Shown in pieces: positions 49,039 through 60,215 of a stretch of DNA of 64,000 nucleotides. The notes under the pieces are model-generated. The model ran no database searches. It saw nothing but the letters and a program-made list of their open reading frames with translations, and was not told the origin of the DNA. The DNA lies in the NCBI GenBank assembly GCA_928212115.1, contig CAKMRJ010005745.1, positions 219,182,075 through 219,246,074 of the forward strand, given 5' to 3'. Made by a program: the position numbers and the translations under genes. This DNA comes from Lactuca virosa (taxonomy: Eukaryota; Streptophyta; Magnoliopsida; Asterales; Asteraceae). The first letter of the stretch is position 1. Each line of letters begins with the position of its first letter.

Positions 49039-49274
49039 AGCTATTCTCCTAAGTCGCGCAACATAAGTCGCGCATCGTCGCGAACCATAAGTCGCACATC
49101 ACAAGCTTATTCCACGTCTAACACCATGATCTTGGTGTTTCCTCTCTCACAGTCATCATGGCTCTCTTGTGCTCGGACGACCGATGAAGTGTTATCCACA
49201 TTACATCCTGCTATAGTGAGGATACTCTCCAGCAAGAAGGTCATCCCGACAGCGGCCCTGCTACCTACGACCCC

Positions 49275-49530
49275 ACAACATCTCTGTTTCCTGGCTCTCG
49301 GAAACGGTCTTACTACATAACACTACCTGTAGCCTCGCCGCGTACCCCACATCATCTCTGTTTCCTGGCTCTCAAAAATGGTCTTGCTGTGCAACCCTAC
49401 CTGTAGCCTCGTCGCGTATCCCACAGCACCTCTATTTCCTGGCTCTTGGAAACGGTCTTGCTATGCAACCCCAACCTATAGCCTCACTGCCTATCCCTCA
49501 ACAATTCTATTGTCTGGCTATCGGCAATAG
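49275..49530. repeat. Minisatellite, about 75 bp unit, 3.5 copies
   Basis: Units contain TCTCTGTTTCCTGGCTCTC, GGAAACGGTCTTGCTATGCA and CCTACCTGTAGCCTCGCCG. Spacing is 74-76 bp. Confidence 0.88.
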
Positions 49531-50460
49531 TCTCTCCGCATGATCCCCGCTACCAACCTAATCGCCCAGCTCCCGGAACCTCTACCACCTATGACACGGT
49601 CAACAACCTTACGGCTTATCGGTTTGACAACGTCCTTCTCGTACAAAGAGTTTTGCCATTTCGTCGCGAATTGACATAGCAACTTTGCCTTATTTGTCAT
49701 AGTCTGATCCGGCTACCTACGCTACCCACATCAGACTGGGGGGAATCCAGTTAGGTATAGTGTACTTTGGAAACACCTTCAGGACGGTTACTGGTTCTCA
49801 TGCAAAAAAGACTATGTAGATGGTTATCGGTGACATTTTGTTTGTGCGTAACTACAACAATGGTTGCGTCGGATAACAATCTTAGGGACTGAAGGGCAAG
49901 CTTACGCTTCTCAGCTACCTTGGCCCGACGCCCTATCGACATTATTTTTACATAGCAGCCCCGCTCCGCATAGCATTATCAGCAGCCTCGTTCTACATGA
50001 TCGCAACAACAGCTACGTTGCATCATATCGACCAAATTGCACTCCTAACAAGGAAAGGTCATTCAGCCAACCCATGCCCGGCTCATTGCGCATCACCACG
50101 ATTCTCGTGGGAAAGGTTCGGTCGTTTCTTTTCATTCTTTGACATATTGGTGCTTTGTCTAGTCCGATTCGATTGTCAGCAACCTATCGGAAGATATCGA
50201 AGGTGGTATCTTGCCTTTAGTTTATGTCTGATAAAATAACAGTACGTTTAAAGGAATACTGTACGTCTGAAGTACACCTTCGATTGGCAGTATGATGGAA
50301 CGATTGGTGAAATTCTTGAAGTTGTCCCATCGTCTGAAATTTCCATCACGAACCGAGTTGAAGTAGAATTGATGATTGAATATACGCATGGAAGAAGTCC
50401 TAGTAGAGTCTAGGAAATATTTTTTATGATTAATTGGACACATTCGTATGTGTTAAATTG

Positions 50461-51262
50461 TTTGGTGATTTTAGGACTTGGGAACTGCGAGACAATACTT
50501 GGGACGAGTATGAGTAGGTGTGAATAGTAGTAGAGATCTATACTATTGGAAGCACAAGACTCACGCTTGGATCAGGGAAAGTCACAAGGTTACCAAGAAG
50601 CTAGTGATTGATTCCGTTTTTATTCAAGTATGTCGTTACCATTGTTTCGGTAATGACTAAGAATATCATTGATATTCAGACCCTAGTGGTCATATCAAAT
50701 TGAGTCCGGCTTCGATGAGTTTGTTACGTGGTTCGGAGAACCAAGTTCGATGTAGCGTCTGACTTAAGCCGGAAGATTGAAATCAAAGCGATCGATTGTA
50801 TCGCGCTCGTTGTTAAAGAAGTTAGTAGCTAGAAATGCTACATGCTAAAATATGATCATATCACATTAGAATACGAAGGAAGGTATATTCCATTCTGGAA
50901 TATGACTCTCAGAGACTTGAGTCTAGTCATTGCATCATCCGATGAAAGGTCATTAGAACATGACCCATCGATCTGTTACAATAGATAAAGGAAAGTACTT
51001 ATCCTAAGAAGAAGAAGGAGTCCTCAATAAGGATTTATTTTGTAACTCGTAGGTTACGAATTGAAATTCCAACATAGTACAAAGAGCAGATGCAAGATTT
51101 AGCATCGCCTGCGGTTAAGAAGTCCAATAGTTAGATACTCATTCGAAGGAACATGGAAATTACGATTATTACTTAGGATGGAAAGATAACGTATGGAATC
51201 ATTATACAAGCCCTATTTTCGTTGATGATTCTGGGACGTAATCATCCTAAGGGGGAGATAAT
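50461..51262 (+). other. Element E 3' untranslated region and polypurine tract, internal 1
   Basis: About 800 bp similar to 56515-57265 in internal 2, starting near GTGATTTT and GAACTGCGAGACAATAC. It ends with the purine tract AAGGGGGAGATAAT (51249-51262) next to the middle LTR. No coding signs. Confidence 0.8.
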
Positions 51263-51970
51263 TGTAACGCCCGTAGATCCGGGCTAGTCAATTTAGAGAC
51301 GATAAGCATCAAAAAATGACTTTTTGATAGAAGATTATTTAGAATGAATAATCTTAACTAAGTTGTAGTAGTCGTGACAAGGATTCCGGATATATAAAGA
51401 ATGTCGAAATCCGAGTTATAACGAAGAAGTGATGACCTGTCGAAGTTTCGCGACAGAACCGACACGACACAGCGCGACGTAAATAGTGACTTTACGATAG
51501 AGCGATATTTGGCCTTAGCGATCTAAACGAAAGTTGTAAAATACGTTAAACCGAGAGCGTGCATAAAAAGAACGTCTAAATCTGACTTCGTATGAGGAAG
51601 TTATGATTTTTCGAAGTTTCGACTTAGCGGTATGCAGCCCAAAGTTCGAATATGAGATCGAGTGATTTCTAGCCGAAACAATCTAAATGAGAATCGAAGA
51701 TCTCGTCGATAGTAGTCCAACGGTAAAAAGACAGACGAAAACGGACGTCGGATGAAGAAGTTATGAGTTTATAACGGAGTTTTCCTGTCCCGGCCTACTA
51801 AAAATAAATATAATAAAAACTAAATTCAAAATTAGCCGATGGAGTCTAATGAGAGTTGTAGAGCATAATCTCACCTACGCGTGGATATAAAGAACGTCAA
51901 AAACGGAGCTTGTATACGAAAGTTATGAATTTCTGAAGTTCGGGGCGCGAACCCCAACACTGTGTCAGAG

Positions 51971-52130
51971 TTCACGAAGTGAAAAAGGGGTTCACGACGT
52001 GAACTCAGTGCTGACGTCTTCTGGAGCCTGACAGACTGAACATCGCGACTACGCACCTGATGACGTCCACGGTCACGATGTGAACAAGTGGTTCACGACG
52101 TGAAATCTGAAATTTCAGCCCTATAAATAG
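51971..52130 (+). promoter_or_regulatory. LTR F promoter: four TTCACGANGTGAA-type palindromes and TATA box
   Basis: TTCACGAAGTGAA (51971-51983), TTCACGACGTGAA (51991-52003), TCACGATGTGA (52073-52083) and TTCACGACGTGAA (52092-52104) precede CTATAAATAG at 52121-52130. The last palindrome is 16 bp from the TATA box, the same spacing as in LTR E. F copy 1 at 41468-42792 has lost this whole block. Confidence 0.7.
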
Positions 52131-52852
52131 AAACCGAAGGCAGCTGGGTTTGGTTGCTAATTTCTCAACCTCTCTCCTACTCTACTCATCTTTAAGCCTT
52201 CTTTTAACCCCCGAATTCCCGGTACCATCCCCGATACCCGAAGCGAGTCCCGACGCTCCGAAGATCCCAATAAGAAAAGAGTTTCAAGCCGAAGCTCTGC
52301 CCGCGAGAAGCCCGGTGTGTGAAGATACCCCGGTTTCATCGAAGAATACTACTTTACAAGCCGTAGTGCTGTCCGAGCATCGTCTAATCAAGTGAGTGTG
52401 TAGTTACTTTCTTCTAACACATAGATATGAAGTATTTGTTATAAAATACGTGATATGTGTTTATATATTGTTTGTTTACTTGAGATGGATGTTGAATGAA
52501 TGTTTTATACAGGTTTTTAAATGGTTTAAACTGTATATATAATTTTTATCTACAAATATGTTGGGTAGAACATGGGTAGACAAAATAGTTGGTGTGTGAT
52601 GAAGGATGAGTTTGAGGATGAGACGAAAGATGATATAGATCATGAGATGAGGGTGACGGGTGAACAATGAGTGAAACCTTTACCCAAACGATGGCCCCGT
52701 CATTCAGCAGAGTAGGGATGACAACCACGGACTATTCTAGACAGTCCAGTGGAACACTAGCAGGCTCGCAACTTGTAGGTGTTGTGAACGATGTGTTCAC
52801 CGGTGTACTCTAAAAACCCTGGCAGCTATGGACTTAGTGCCTTATATAAGAA

Positions 52853-53005
52853 CGATGGTAGCTATGGATTTAGTAATGTATAGATGAACCTTGGTAGCTA
52901 TGGATTTAGTACTGTGTAGATGAACCTTGGTAGCTATGGATTTAGTACTGTGTAGATGTACCTTGGTAGCTATGGATTTAGTACTGTGTAGATGAACCTC
53001 GGGCA
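52853..53005 (+). repeat. Tandem repeat, 36 bp unit, about 4 copies
   Basis: Units read GGTAGCTATGGATTTAGTAC, then TGTGTAGATGAACCTT. F copy 1 keeps about two units (42178-42260). Related wording (GCGACTATGCAACGTAGTGC) occurs once per LTR in family E. Confidence 0.88.
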
Positions 53006-54154
53006 GCAATGGACTTTGTGCCAATTCCTTAGGTCAATCCTTAGGAATGAATGAAGGAAGGATAGTTGATTCTTAGGGTAAAACCTTAAGAAATAAAGGG
53101 GATGGGAAATTAGGTTGATTGTTTGATGATTAAATATAATAATTATATTATTGTGGGTTGAAAACCCTATATGCTCACCAGGCTCCCAAGACTGACCCAC
53201 TCAGTTTCTTTATATTACAGGTAGTGGCGCGAAAGCATAAGTTGGATGACTTATCAAGATATTGTGGATTATAGATCAGTAGTTGTGAATAAATGTTGTA
53301 AGGTCTATTTTATACTGTTTATGCTTTTGGTCTATATCGGAACATGACATCCCGAGATTTTATTATTTAATGAAAAGTACATTCTCTTTGAGAAATGTTT
53401 TGATAAAGTTTTATCATATTTTGTTTGGGAACAAATTCCGCAACAGTTTTCTTTAAAAGATTACTCTGATTTTAAAACAAAGCATAAACAAATCGGTCTT
53501 TTCTGGCCTTGAAATTAGGGATGTCACACACTCAGTTTATTTGAATCACAGGTGTCGATATGAAGTTACATTACACTGAGAGATTAAGGAGATATAAATC
53601 ACTAGTGATAATGAATGTAAGTTCTGTTTATGCTTATGTTTTTGTATTGACGATGACATCACAATGTTTTAAAATGAATAAAAATACATTTTTTCGGAAA
53701 TGCTTTGATAACGTGTTTATCATGTTTTTCTGGGAAAAAATTCCGCAACATTTTTTTATTAAAAGAGGTACTCTGATTTTTATAAAGCATAAACAAAATC
53801 GGTCTTTTCTGGCCGTGAAAATGGGGATGTCACAGTGGGTATCAGAGCATTAGTTTAAGCGAACTAGGAATTTTTAGGATTTCTAGACTTAAACTTAGAA
53901 TGCTAAGCGATGATCGTGAGATGAGTGTCTTCCATATTTTAGACACGAGCACTAGTTTATTTTAGGAAAGATGCCTAAAATGCTATTATGTGCTAAATGC
54001 TTTATGTTTGCCTTGTATGCTATTATTTGTTCAGATCTACGGTTTGTTGCCGACCGAATCTGGAAACCTTATGTGTTTAGGATTCTAAACATACGACTAC
54101 GATATTAGAACTAATATGTAAGCGTTTTGGAGTGATAAGGACAGTTTAAACGAC

Positions 54155-55088
54155 TGATGATATATGGTCCATTAGCACGGCCTAGACCACTCTAGTGTAC
54201 TAGCCCTGCCTGGTGTGCTCCCGCTAGCCTCGCTGGGGACTCCCTTGCCAGCCTTGCTGGGGACTCCCTTGCCGGTCCTGCTGGGGACTTTCCTGCCAGC
54301 CTCGCTGGGGACTCTCCTGCTGGTTTATATGACTTAGTCCAGACCAATGTCATTGGCTGCGTACCAATAACATCGGACTGGGGGGACTTGATGATGTATG
54401 GTCTATTAGCATGGCCTAGACCACTCTAGCGCGCCGGCCCTGCCTGGTGCGCTCCCGCTAGCCTCGTTGGGGACTCCCTTGCTAGCCTTGCTGGGGACTC
54501 CCCCGCCGGCCCGGCCTGGCGCTCCCTGGCCTGGTTCTCCCTTGCCAGCCTTGCTGGGGACTCCCTTGCCAGCCTCGCTGGGGACTCTCCTGCCGGCCCG
54601 GCCTGGCGCTCCCTTACCATCCTTTCCTGGTGCGCGCCCGCCAGCCTTGCCTGGTGCGCGCTCGGCAGTCCCGCTCGGCACCTCCGGGCGGCCTCGCCTA
54701 GCTCCTTGCTAGCTGGGCCTGAATTAGGCTGGCCCAAGGCCTAACCTAATTCCCCTTGACATAATTGTCCCCTATATAATGAACAGTACCTCCTCCATGG
54801 AGGGGGATCCTTCCCTTTGGCTCAGCCGCCACCCTAGACTCCGGCCAGGTGGCTCAGCCGCCACCCTCCGTCGTCAACCACCATACACCACCAGCACCAA
54901 GATGGTTCTCTCTAGCTAAAGAGAACCATCTCAGTTCTACCAGATGATCTAACTTGACCGTCGGAGCCCGCTCCTAGGGCACAGTCCCTGGGGTAGCTCT
55001 AACACGTCTCTCTGTTGTGACCTCGCAGATCTGTCTCCGGCGTAGAGGCACTCTCTCAGCGAAGGTGGTCGGATGCGATGTCACATCA
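54155..55088 (+). repeat. Solo LTR G in internal 2 (934 bp), TSD ACGAC/ACGAA
   Basis: Same length and nearly the same sequence as 43419-44352. It is flanked by ACGAC (54150-54154) and ACGAA (55089-55093), a TSD with one change. Here the E leader and gag follow directly, so G was reduced to a solo LTR in this copy. GA-rich and Pro/Gly-rich ORFs in it are translated repeats. Confidence 0.78.
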
Positions 55089-55140
55089 ACGAATATCCTA
55101 AATAAAGATCTAAATTCACATCATTCAGTGTATAGGTCAA

Positions 55141-56367
55141 ATGGCAAGAACCAGCAGTGGAGTCGGGAATGCAAATAGAAACAGAAACCAACCTCCAGTG
55201 ATTGAGCAAATACCGGTTGTGGTAGCCGCTCCTGAGCCAATAACGATGGTCGGAGTGCAAGCAATGATCTAGATGATGTTGGATCGTCAAATGGAGGAAA
55301 CCAGACGTTTGCTCCAACAGATTCGAGAGGAAGCTACCATACCGATCAAACAGCCCGAGTTGAACGAAGGGCAGTCTGAGGAGGGGAACTACAGCAGGAA
55401 CGTTGGTCAAGCTGATCCGCTAGTGAATAGGAGGAACAACCAAGACGATAGAGTCGAAAGAAACGGATGCAAGTACAAGGATTTTCTGACTTACAAGCCA
55501 TCGACTTTCACTGGAAAGGAGGATCCGATTGGAGTTATGGACTGGATCTCGGAGATGGAACTAGCCTTCATGACGTGTGGTTACAAAGGCAAGTTGCAGA
55601 CCACGTTTGCAGTACGCCAGTTCAGAGGAGGCGCGATGCGTTGGTGGAATACCCTGTGGAAGACTTTAAGCCCCAATGAGCCCCTGCAACTGACATGGGC
55701 AGAATTCTTGGTACAGTTCAAACGCAAGTACTGCTCAGCCCAAAACTTGCTTGAGCTAGAGAACCAATTCCTGACCCTGAAGAAGGGAAGCATGTCGATT
55801 GATGAATACACCAACAACTTCACAGAGAAGATGGAGTTTGCCTTGCGTCTTGTCCCAGATGAACTAACAAAAATCGACAAGTATGCCAAGTTACTCCCAT
55901 GGGAGTATGCGGTGCCGGTACGTCAAGCACCTACTCTGGAGGCGACTATCTGGGCTGCCAAGTCTGTAGAGGAGATGATCAAGGGAAGAGCTGCCAGCAA
56001 GGTTGAGGTTGGCGAGAAAAGGAAGTTCGAGGGGTCTGCTAAACCTAATAAGAAGAGCAAGTTTAGTTCAAAGGAGTTTAGCGGAGGAGGAAACGAAGCG
56101 AAATGGTGCGAGAAGTGCAAGAAGAAGCACTTCGGGAAATATAACGACAAAGTGACCTGCTACAAGTGTGGGAAGACCGGGCATTACACCAATGAGTGCA
56201 CCGCCAGAAAAAGGGTGTGTTATGAATGCCGTGAAGAAGGGCACGTTGCTAAGGATTGCCCGAAGAAGAAAGAGGCGGCAAGACCAAACATTCCACCGAA
56301 ACCGAAGGCAAGAGCGTTCCATATGATCCTTGACGAAGCAGATGGCAATGAAAGGGATCAGGAATGA
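55141..56367 (+). pseudogene. gag: Element E gag with two CCHC zinc knuckles, one in-frame TAG
   Basis: The frame from the first ATG, MARTSSGVGNANRNR, is 408 codons long, interrupted only by TAG at 55270-55272 (codon 44, probably a former CAG). The rest is open for 364 residues. Residues about 115-290 form the gypsy capsid (retrotransposon gag) domain, with FTGKEDPIGVMDW, RWWNTL and WAEFLVQFKRKYC. Lys/Ser-rich linker, then two CX2CX4HX4C knuckles: CYKCGKTGHYTNEC (about residue 340) and CYECREEGHVAKDC (about residue 360), which bind RNA. It ends ERDQE and a true stop. No protease or RT follows; 56368-57265 is untranslated and ends in a polypurine tract. Best preserved coding region of the window. 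Confidence 0.92.
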
Positions 56368-57251
56368 AAATCTATGAAGTAGTCATGTAGATAGTGTCAC
56401 GTGGTGTAGCCTATTAGAGGCATAGTATAGGTTAAACTTGAACACCTATGTAATCGTTTCAAGGAATAATAAAAAACCTTCATTTTGTTATCTGATGTGT
56501 CAAGTTGTTATGTGATTTTCTTGTATGGTGACTTGGGTGAACTGCGAGACAATACCTGGGACGAGTATGAGTAGGTGTGAATGGTAGTAGAGGCCTATGC
56601 TACCGAAAGCACACGACTCACGCTTGGATCAGGGAAAGTCACAAGGTTACCAAGAAACTAGTAATCGATTTAGTTTTATTCAAGTATGTCGTTACCATCA
56701 TTTCAGTAATGACTAAGAAGATGATTGTTATTCCGACCCTAGTGGTCATATCAAATTGAGTCCGACTCCGATGAGTATGTTAAGTGGTTCAGAGAACCAA
56801 GTTCGATGTAACGTCTAACTTCAGCCAGAATATTGAAGTGAATTAAAGTGATTAATAGAAGGATCGCGCTCGTGGTTAAAGAAGTTGGTAGCTAGAAATG
56901 CTACATGTTGAAATGTGATTGTATCACATTAGAACATGAAGGAAGGTATAGTCTGTTCTGGAATTTGACTCTAAAAGACTTGAGTCTAAGCGTTACAACA
57001 TACGATGAGAGGTCATTAGAACATGACCCATCGGTCTATCGAGAATGTGACATGAAGGTCATGATTGGAAGTCTAACATGAGGTAAAGAGCGGGTGCAAG
57101 ATCGAGCACCACCTGTAGTCAAGAAGTCCAAGAGTTAGATACTCGTTCAAAGCAACATAGAAGTTACGGTTATTACCTAGGATAAAGAGATAACGTATGG
57201 AGTCATTATACAAGTCATGTCTCGTTGATGATTCCGGGACGTAATCATCCT

Positions 57252-57265
57252 AAGGGGTAGATAAT
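57252..57265 (+). other. Polypurine tract of element E, internal 2
   Basis: AAGGGGTAGATAAT adjoins the LTR start TGTAACGCCC at 57266. A T interrupts the purine run that is intact at 51249-51262. Confidence 0.8.
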
Positions 57266-59882
57266 TGTAACGCCCGTAGATCCGGGCTAGTCAATTTAGA
57301 GACAATAAGCATCAAAAATGAGTTTTTGATGGAAGATTATTTAGAAGGATTAATATTTTCGAAGTGGTAATATATATTACAAGGGTTCCGTACATATAAA
57401 GAACACCGAAACCCGATTTATAACGAAGAAGTTATGACCCGTCGAAGTTTTTTCGGCAAAACCGGCACGGCACCGGGAGACGTAAATAGTGAATTTACGA
57501 TGGAGGACTTTTTAGCCTTAGTAATCTAAACAAAAGTTATAGTATACATTAAACCGAGAGCGTCCATAAAAAGAACGCCCAAATCTGACTTCGTATAAGG
57601 AAGTTATGATTTTTCTAAGATTTGACATAGTAGTGCAAGGCCCGAAACTCGAATTTTAGTTCGATCGGTTTTTGGCCTACACGACCTAAATGAGAATTAA
57701 ATATCTCATTAATCGGAACTCAACGATAAAAAGACAGCCGAAAACGGAGTCCATATGAAGAAGTTACGAATTTTACACGGTCATTTAACAGTATAATCTC
57801 CTCCTACTGTTAAATTTAAGATCGGTCGAGAATTAGCCAATGGAGTCAAAATGAAAGTTTTAAATTTTATTTTTACCTACGCGTGGATATAAACAACGTC
57901 GAAACTGGAGCTCGTATGCGAAAGTTACGAATTTTTGAAAATCGGCTGATTTCCACCCTGTGTGCGATGCCACGTGTCAGCACCAGGCTGTGCCTAGCTG
58001 TAGCCAGCTGGCTCACGACGTGAGCACCCTTTCTCACGGCGTGAATTGGCCCAGAAAGCCTATAAATAGAGGCGTAAATCACCCCCAAAACACACACCTT
58101 TCATACCCTTTCTCTTCCATTACCCCCAAAACCTCTACTCCATTCCCTAGTACTTCCTAAGTGCTAGAAGCGAGTCTCGAAGAGCCCGAAGGCTCCAAGA
58201 AAAAGAGTTTTTCGGTTTGAAACTCTGCCCGCGTGGAGCCCGATTTTCAAGCAAACTTCCCGGTTTCGTCAAAGAAGATTATTTTAAGAAGTGAAGTGCT
58301 GTCCGAATCACTCCTTATCAGGTGAGTGCATAGTCACTTTAATCTTACACATAGATATGAAGTATTTTATATAAATTAGTGCTATGTGTATAAATATATG
58401 TAGTCTCTTTACCTGAGATGTTTGCTGGATGAAAGATCTGAACCTCTTTCTTTTCAGATCTGAACTTCTTCTTTTAGATCTAAACATTTTCTTCCAGTTT
58501 TGAACTTTCTCCTTCAGATCTAGATTATCCTTCGGATCTAAACTTTTTCTTTTTAGATCTAATACTTTTCTTCAGATCAGAATGGTATATGTATTTTTGT
58601 CAGATCTAACCCTTTTCTTTTAGATCTGAACTTTTTCCTTCAGATCTGGACTTTCTCACTGCAGATCTGAACTTTTCAGATCTAAACCTGATATATGGAT
58701 GATTTATACTTAAGATCTGTACTGGATGAAAGATCTAAGCTTCTATCTTTCCAGATCTGACCTTTTCTTCAGATCTAGACTGTATATGTATTTTATGCTT
58801 TGAAAGTATGATGAAAGATTTAGACTTTGTTTTTCAAATCTAGACCTTTTTCTTCATATCTGAACCGTATATGTATTTTCTTTACAGATCTAAACTATTT
58901 TTTCAGATCTGAATTGAATATGTATTTTACATCTACAAAATATGTTGGGTAAAACATGGGTAGATGAAATATGAGTTGGATGATGAAATGAGAGGTGATA
59001 TAGACCATGAGATAAGGGTGAGAGGTAAACCATGAGAGAAGCCTTTTACCCATGTATTGGCCCCGTCATTCAGCAGAGTATGGATGACAACCACAGACTA
59101 TTCTAGACAGTCCAGTGGACACTAGCAGACTCGCAACCTGTAGGTGCTTTGAATTGTGTGTTCACCAGCTGTACTCTAAAAAAACCCTTGACATGTGTTG
59201 TGAGAGGAGTCTCGAAAACGACACTGACGATAGACGAGATTAACCCTGGCGACTATGCAACGTAGTGCCTAAACCCCTTGACATGTGTTGTGAGAGGAGT
59301 CTCGGAATCGTTACTGTCGATAAAAGACAATAACCCTGGTAACTATGAGACTTATTGCCTATTGAGTAAACCATGGCAACGATGGACTTCGTGCTGATTC
59401 CTTAGGATAATCCTTAGGAATGAATGAACGAGGAATAGATGATTCTTAGGATAGATCCTAAGAGTAAAGAAGATAATGGGGATGGGTAATTGGATTGATT
59501 GTTTGATGTTTAAACATAATAATTATATTATTGTGGGTTGAAAACCCTATGTACTCACCAGGTTTCCCAACCTGACCCACTCAGTTTATTTGAATCACAG
59601 GTGTCGATATGAAGTTACATTACACTGAGAGATTAAGGAGATATAAATCACTAGTGATAATGAATGTAAGTTCTGGTTATGTTTATGTTTCTGTATTAAC
59701 GATGACATCCCAATGTTTTAAAATGAATAAAAATACATTTCTTCGGAAATGCTTTGATAACGTATTTATCATGTTTTTCTGGGAACAAATTCCGCAAAAT
59801 TTTTTATTAAAAGAGGTACTCTGATTTTTATAAAGCATAAACAAAATCAGTCTTTTCTGGCCGTGAAAATGGGGATGTCACA
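57266..59882 (+). repeat. Element E right LTR (2617 bp, uninterrupted)
   Basis: TGTAACGCCCGTAG to GGGGATGTCACA, the clean reference copy of this LTR. It contains the palindrome pair (one mutated), TATA box (58060-58069), AGATCT array (about 58435-58920), and two copies of CCCTTGACATGTGTTGTGAG (59186 and 59276). It is flanked on the right by the TSD GAAGA at 59883-59887. Confidence 0.93.
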
Positions 59883-59887
59883 GAAGA

Positions 59888-60147
59888 GTATACGGCCGAA
59901 GCCGTTTACGGCCTCGTTTACGGCTGCGAGGAGTTTACGGCTGCGAGGAGTGTACTACCGTAAACTCTTTGCGGTCCGAAGTGTTTACGGTCCGAAGCGA
60001 AGGAAAAATCGCGAAGTTTCTCGGTTTTCAAGCCTTTTCCTTCCAAATTCAATTGTAGATATTTTAAGGATTTTAACAAATAAAGGTTATTATTATAACC
60101 CAAATAAAAAAAAGGACTTTACAAACAGAAAATAACGACATGTTACA
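59888..60147 (-). repeat. Element K 3' LTR, proximal part
   Basis: On the minus strand it starts TGTAACATGTCG at 60147 and runs 260 bp to the E insertion. It carries about seven further GTTTACGG-type motifs (59890-59995). It joins 36708-39146 once E is removed. Confidence 0.87.
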
Positions 60148-60160
60148 TTATCCCCCCGTT
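60148..60160 (-). other. Polypurine tract of element K
   Basis: Minus-strand AACGGGGGGATAA lies directly before the LTR start. It is very similar to that of element A. Confidence 0.88.
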
Positions 60161-60215
60161 AGAGAGAATTTTGTCCCGAAATTAGAGTTTTAAGCAATTA
60201 AGCAATTACAAATAA

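Larger units (their letters stand above)
44362..50460 (+). mobile_element. Element G internal region, non-coding, rich in minisatellites
   Basis: About 6 kb with no gag or pol domain that I can recognise. It opens with an AGATCT- and T-rich stretch (44400-45900), then a GC-richer part with TCGCCGG-type words (45990-47230), a 10-base G run (47827-47836), degenerate 30 bp repeats around CAGCTCTCAGCAGTCGTG (47520-48150), and three minisatellites. A GACTGGGGGGAA tract at 49734-49745 resembles a polypurine tract, but no G LTR follows. The right boundary is set where similarity to the E 3' region begins. This suggests a large non-autonomous (LARD-like) element cut at its 3' side. Confidence 0.55.
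51263..53834 (+). repeat. Middle LTR of element E: recombinant of LTR F (51263-53528) and LTR E tail (53529-53834)
   Basis: The first 45 bases or so carry E-type variants (GTCAATTTAGAGAC), unlike F copy 1 (GTCAACATAGAGAC). After that the sequence follows F to its CA end at 53528. Then comes CACTCAGTTTATTTG, the tail of LTR E, ending at 53834 next to a primer site. The E body is missing. F joins the E tail at the same base as in the left LTR, so both descend from one F insertion. Confidence 0.82.
39147..59882 (+). mobile_element. Composite tandem LTR retrotransposon E (LTR-int1-LTR-int2-LTR), gag-only
   Basis: The outer ends are TGTAACGCCCGTAGATCCGG and GGGGATGTCACA, flanked by GAAGA. Inside are three LTRs: 39147-43098 (with LTR F inserted), 51263-53834 (recombinant) and 57266-59882. 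Each of the first two is followed by a tRNA-iMet primer site, and the last two are each preceded by a GGGG-rich polypurine tract. The outer TSD shows one integration followed by expansion in place. The only structural gene is a gag in internal 2. No pol is present in either internal region, so movement would have needed enzymes from another element. Confidence 0.88.

Noticed and set aside
48270..49100. CRISPR-like array
   Set aside because: Units of 73 and 60 bp are contiguous tandem repeats with no unique spacers, in a plant LTR element.
39147..59882. Two independent insertions of element E side by side
   Set aside because: Only the outermost ends share a TSD, and the middle LTR carries the same nested F junction as the left LTR, which requires common descent.
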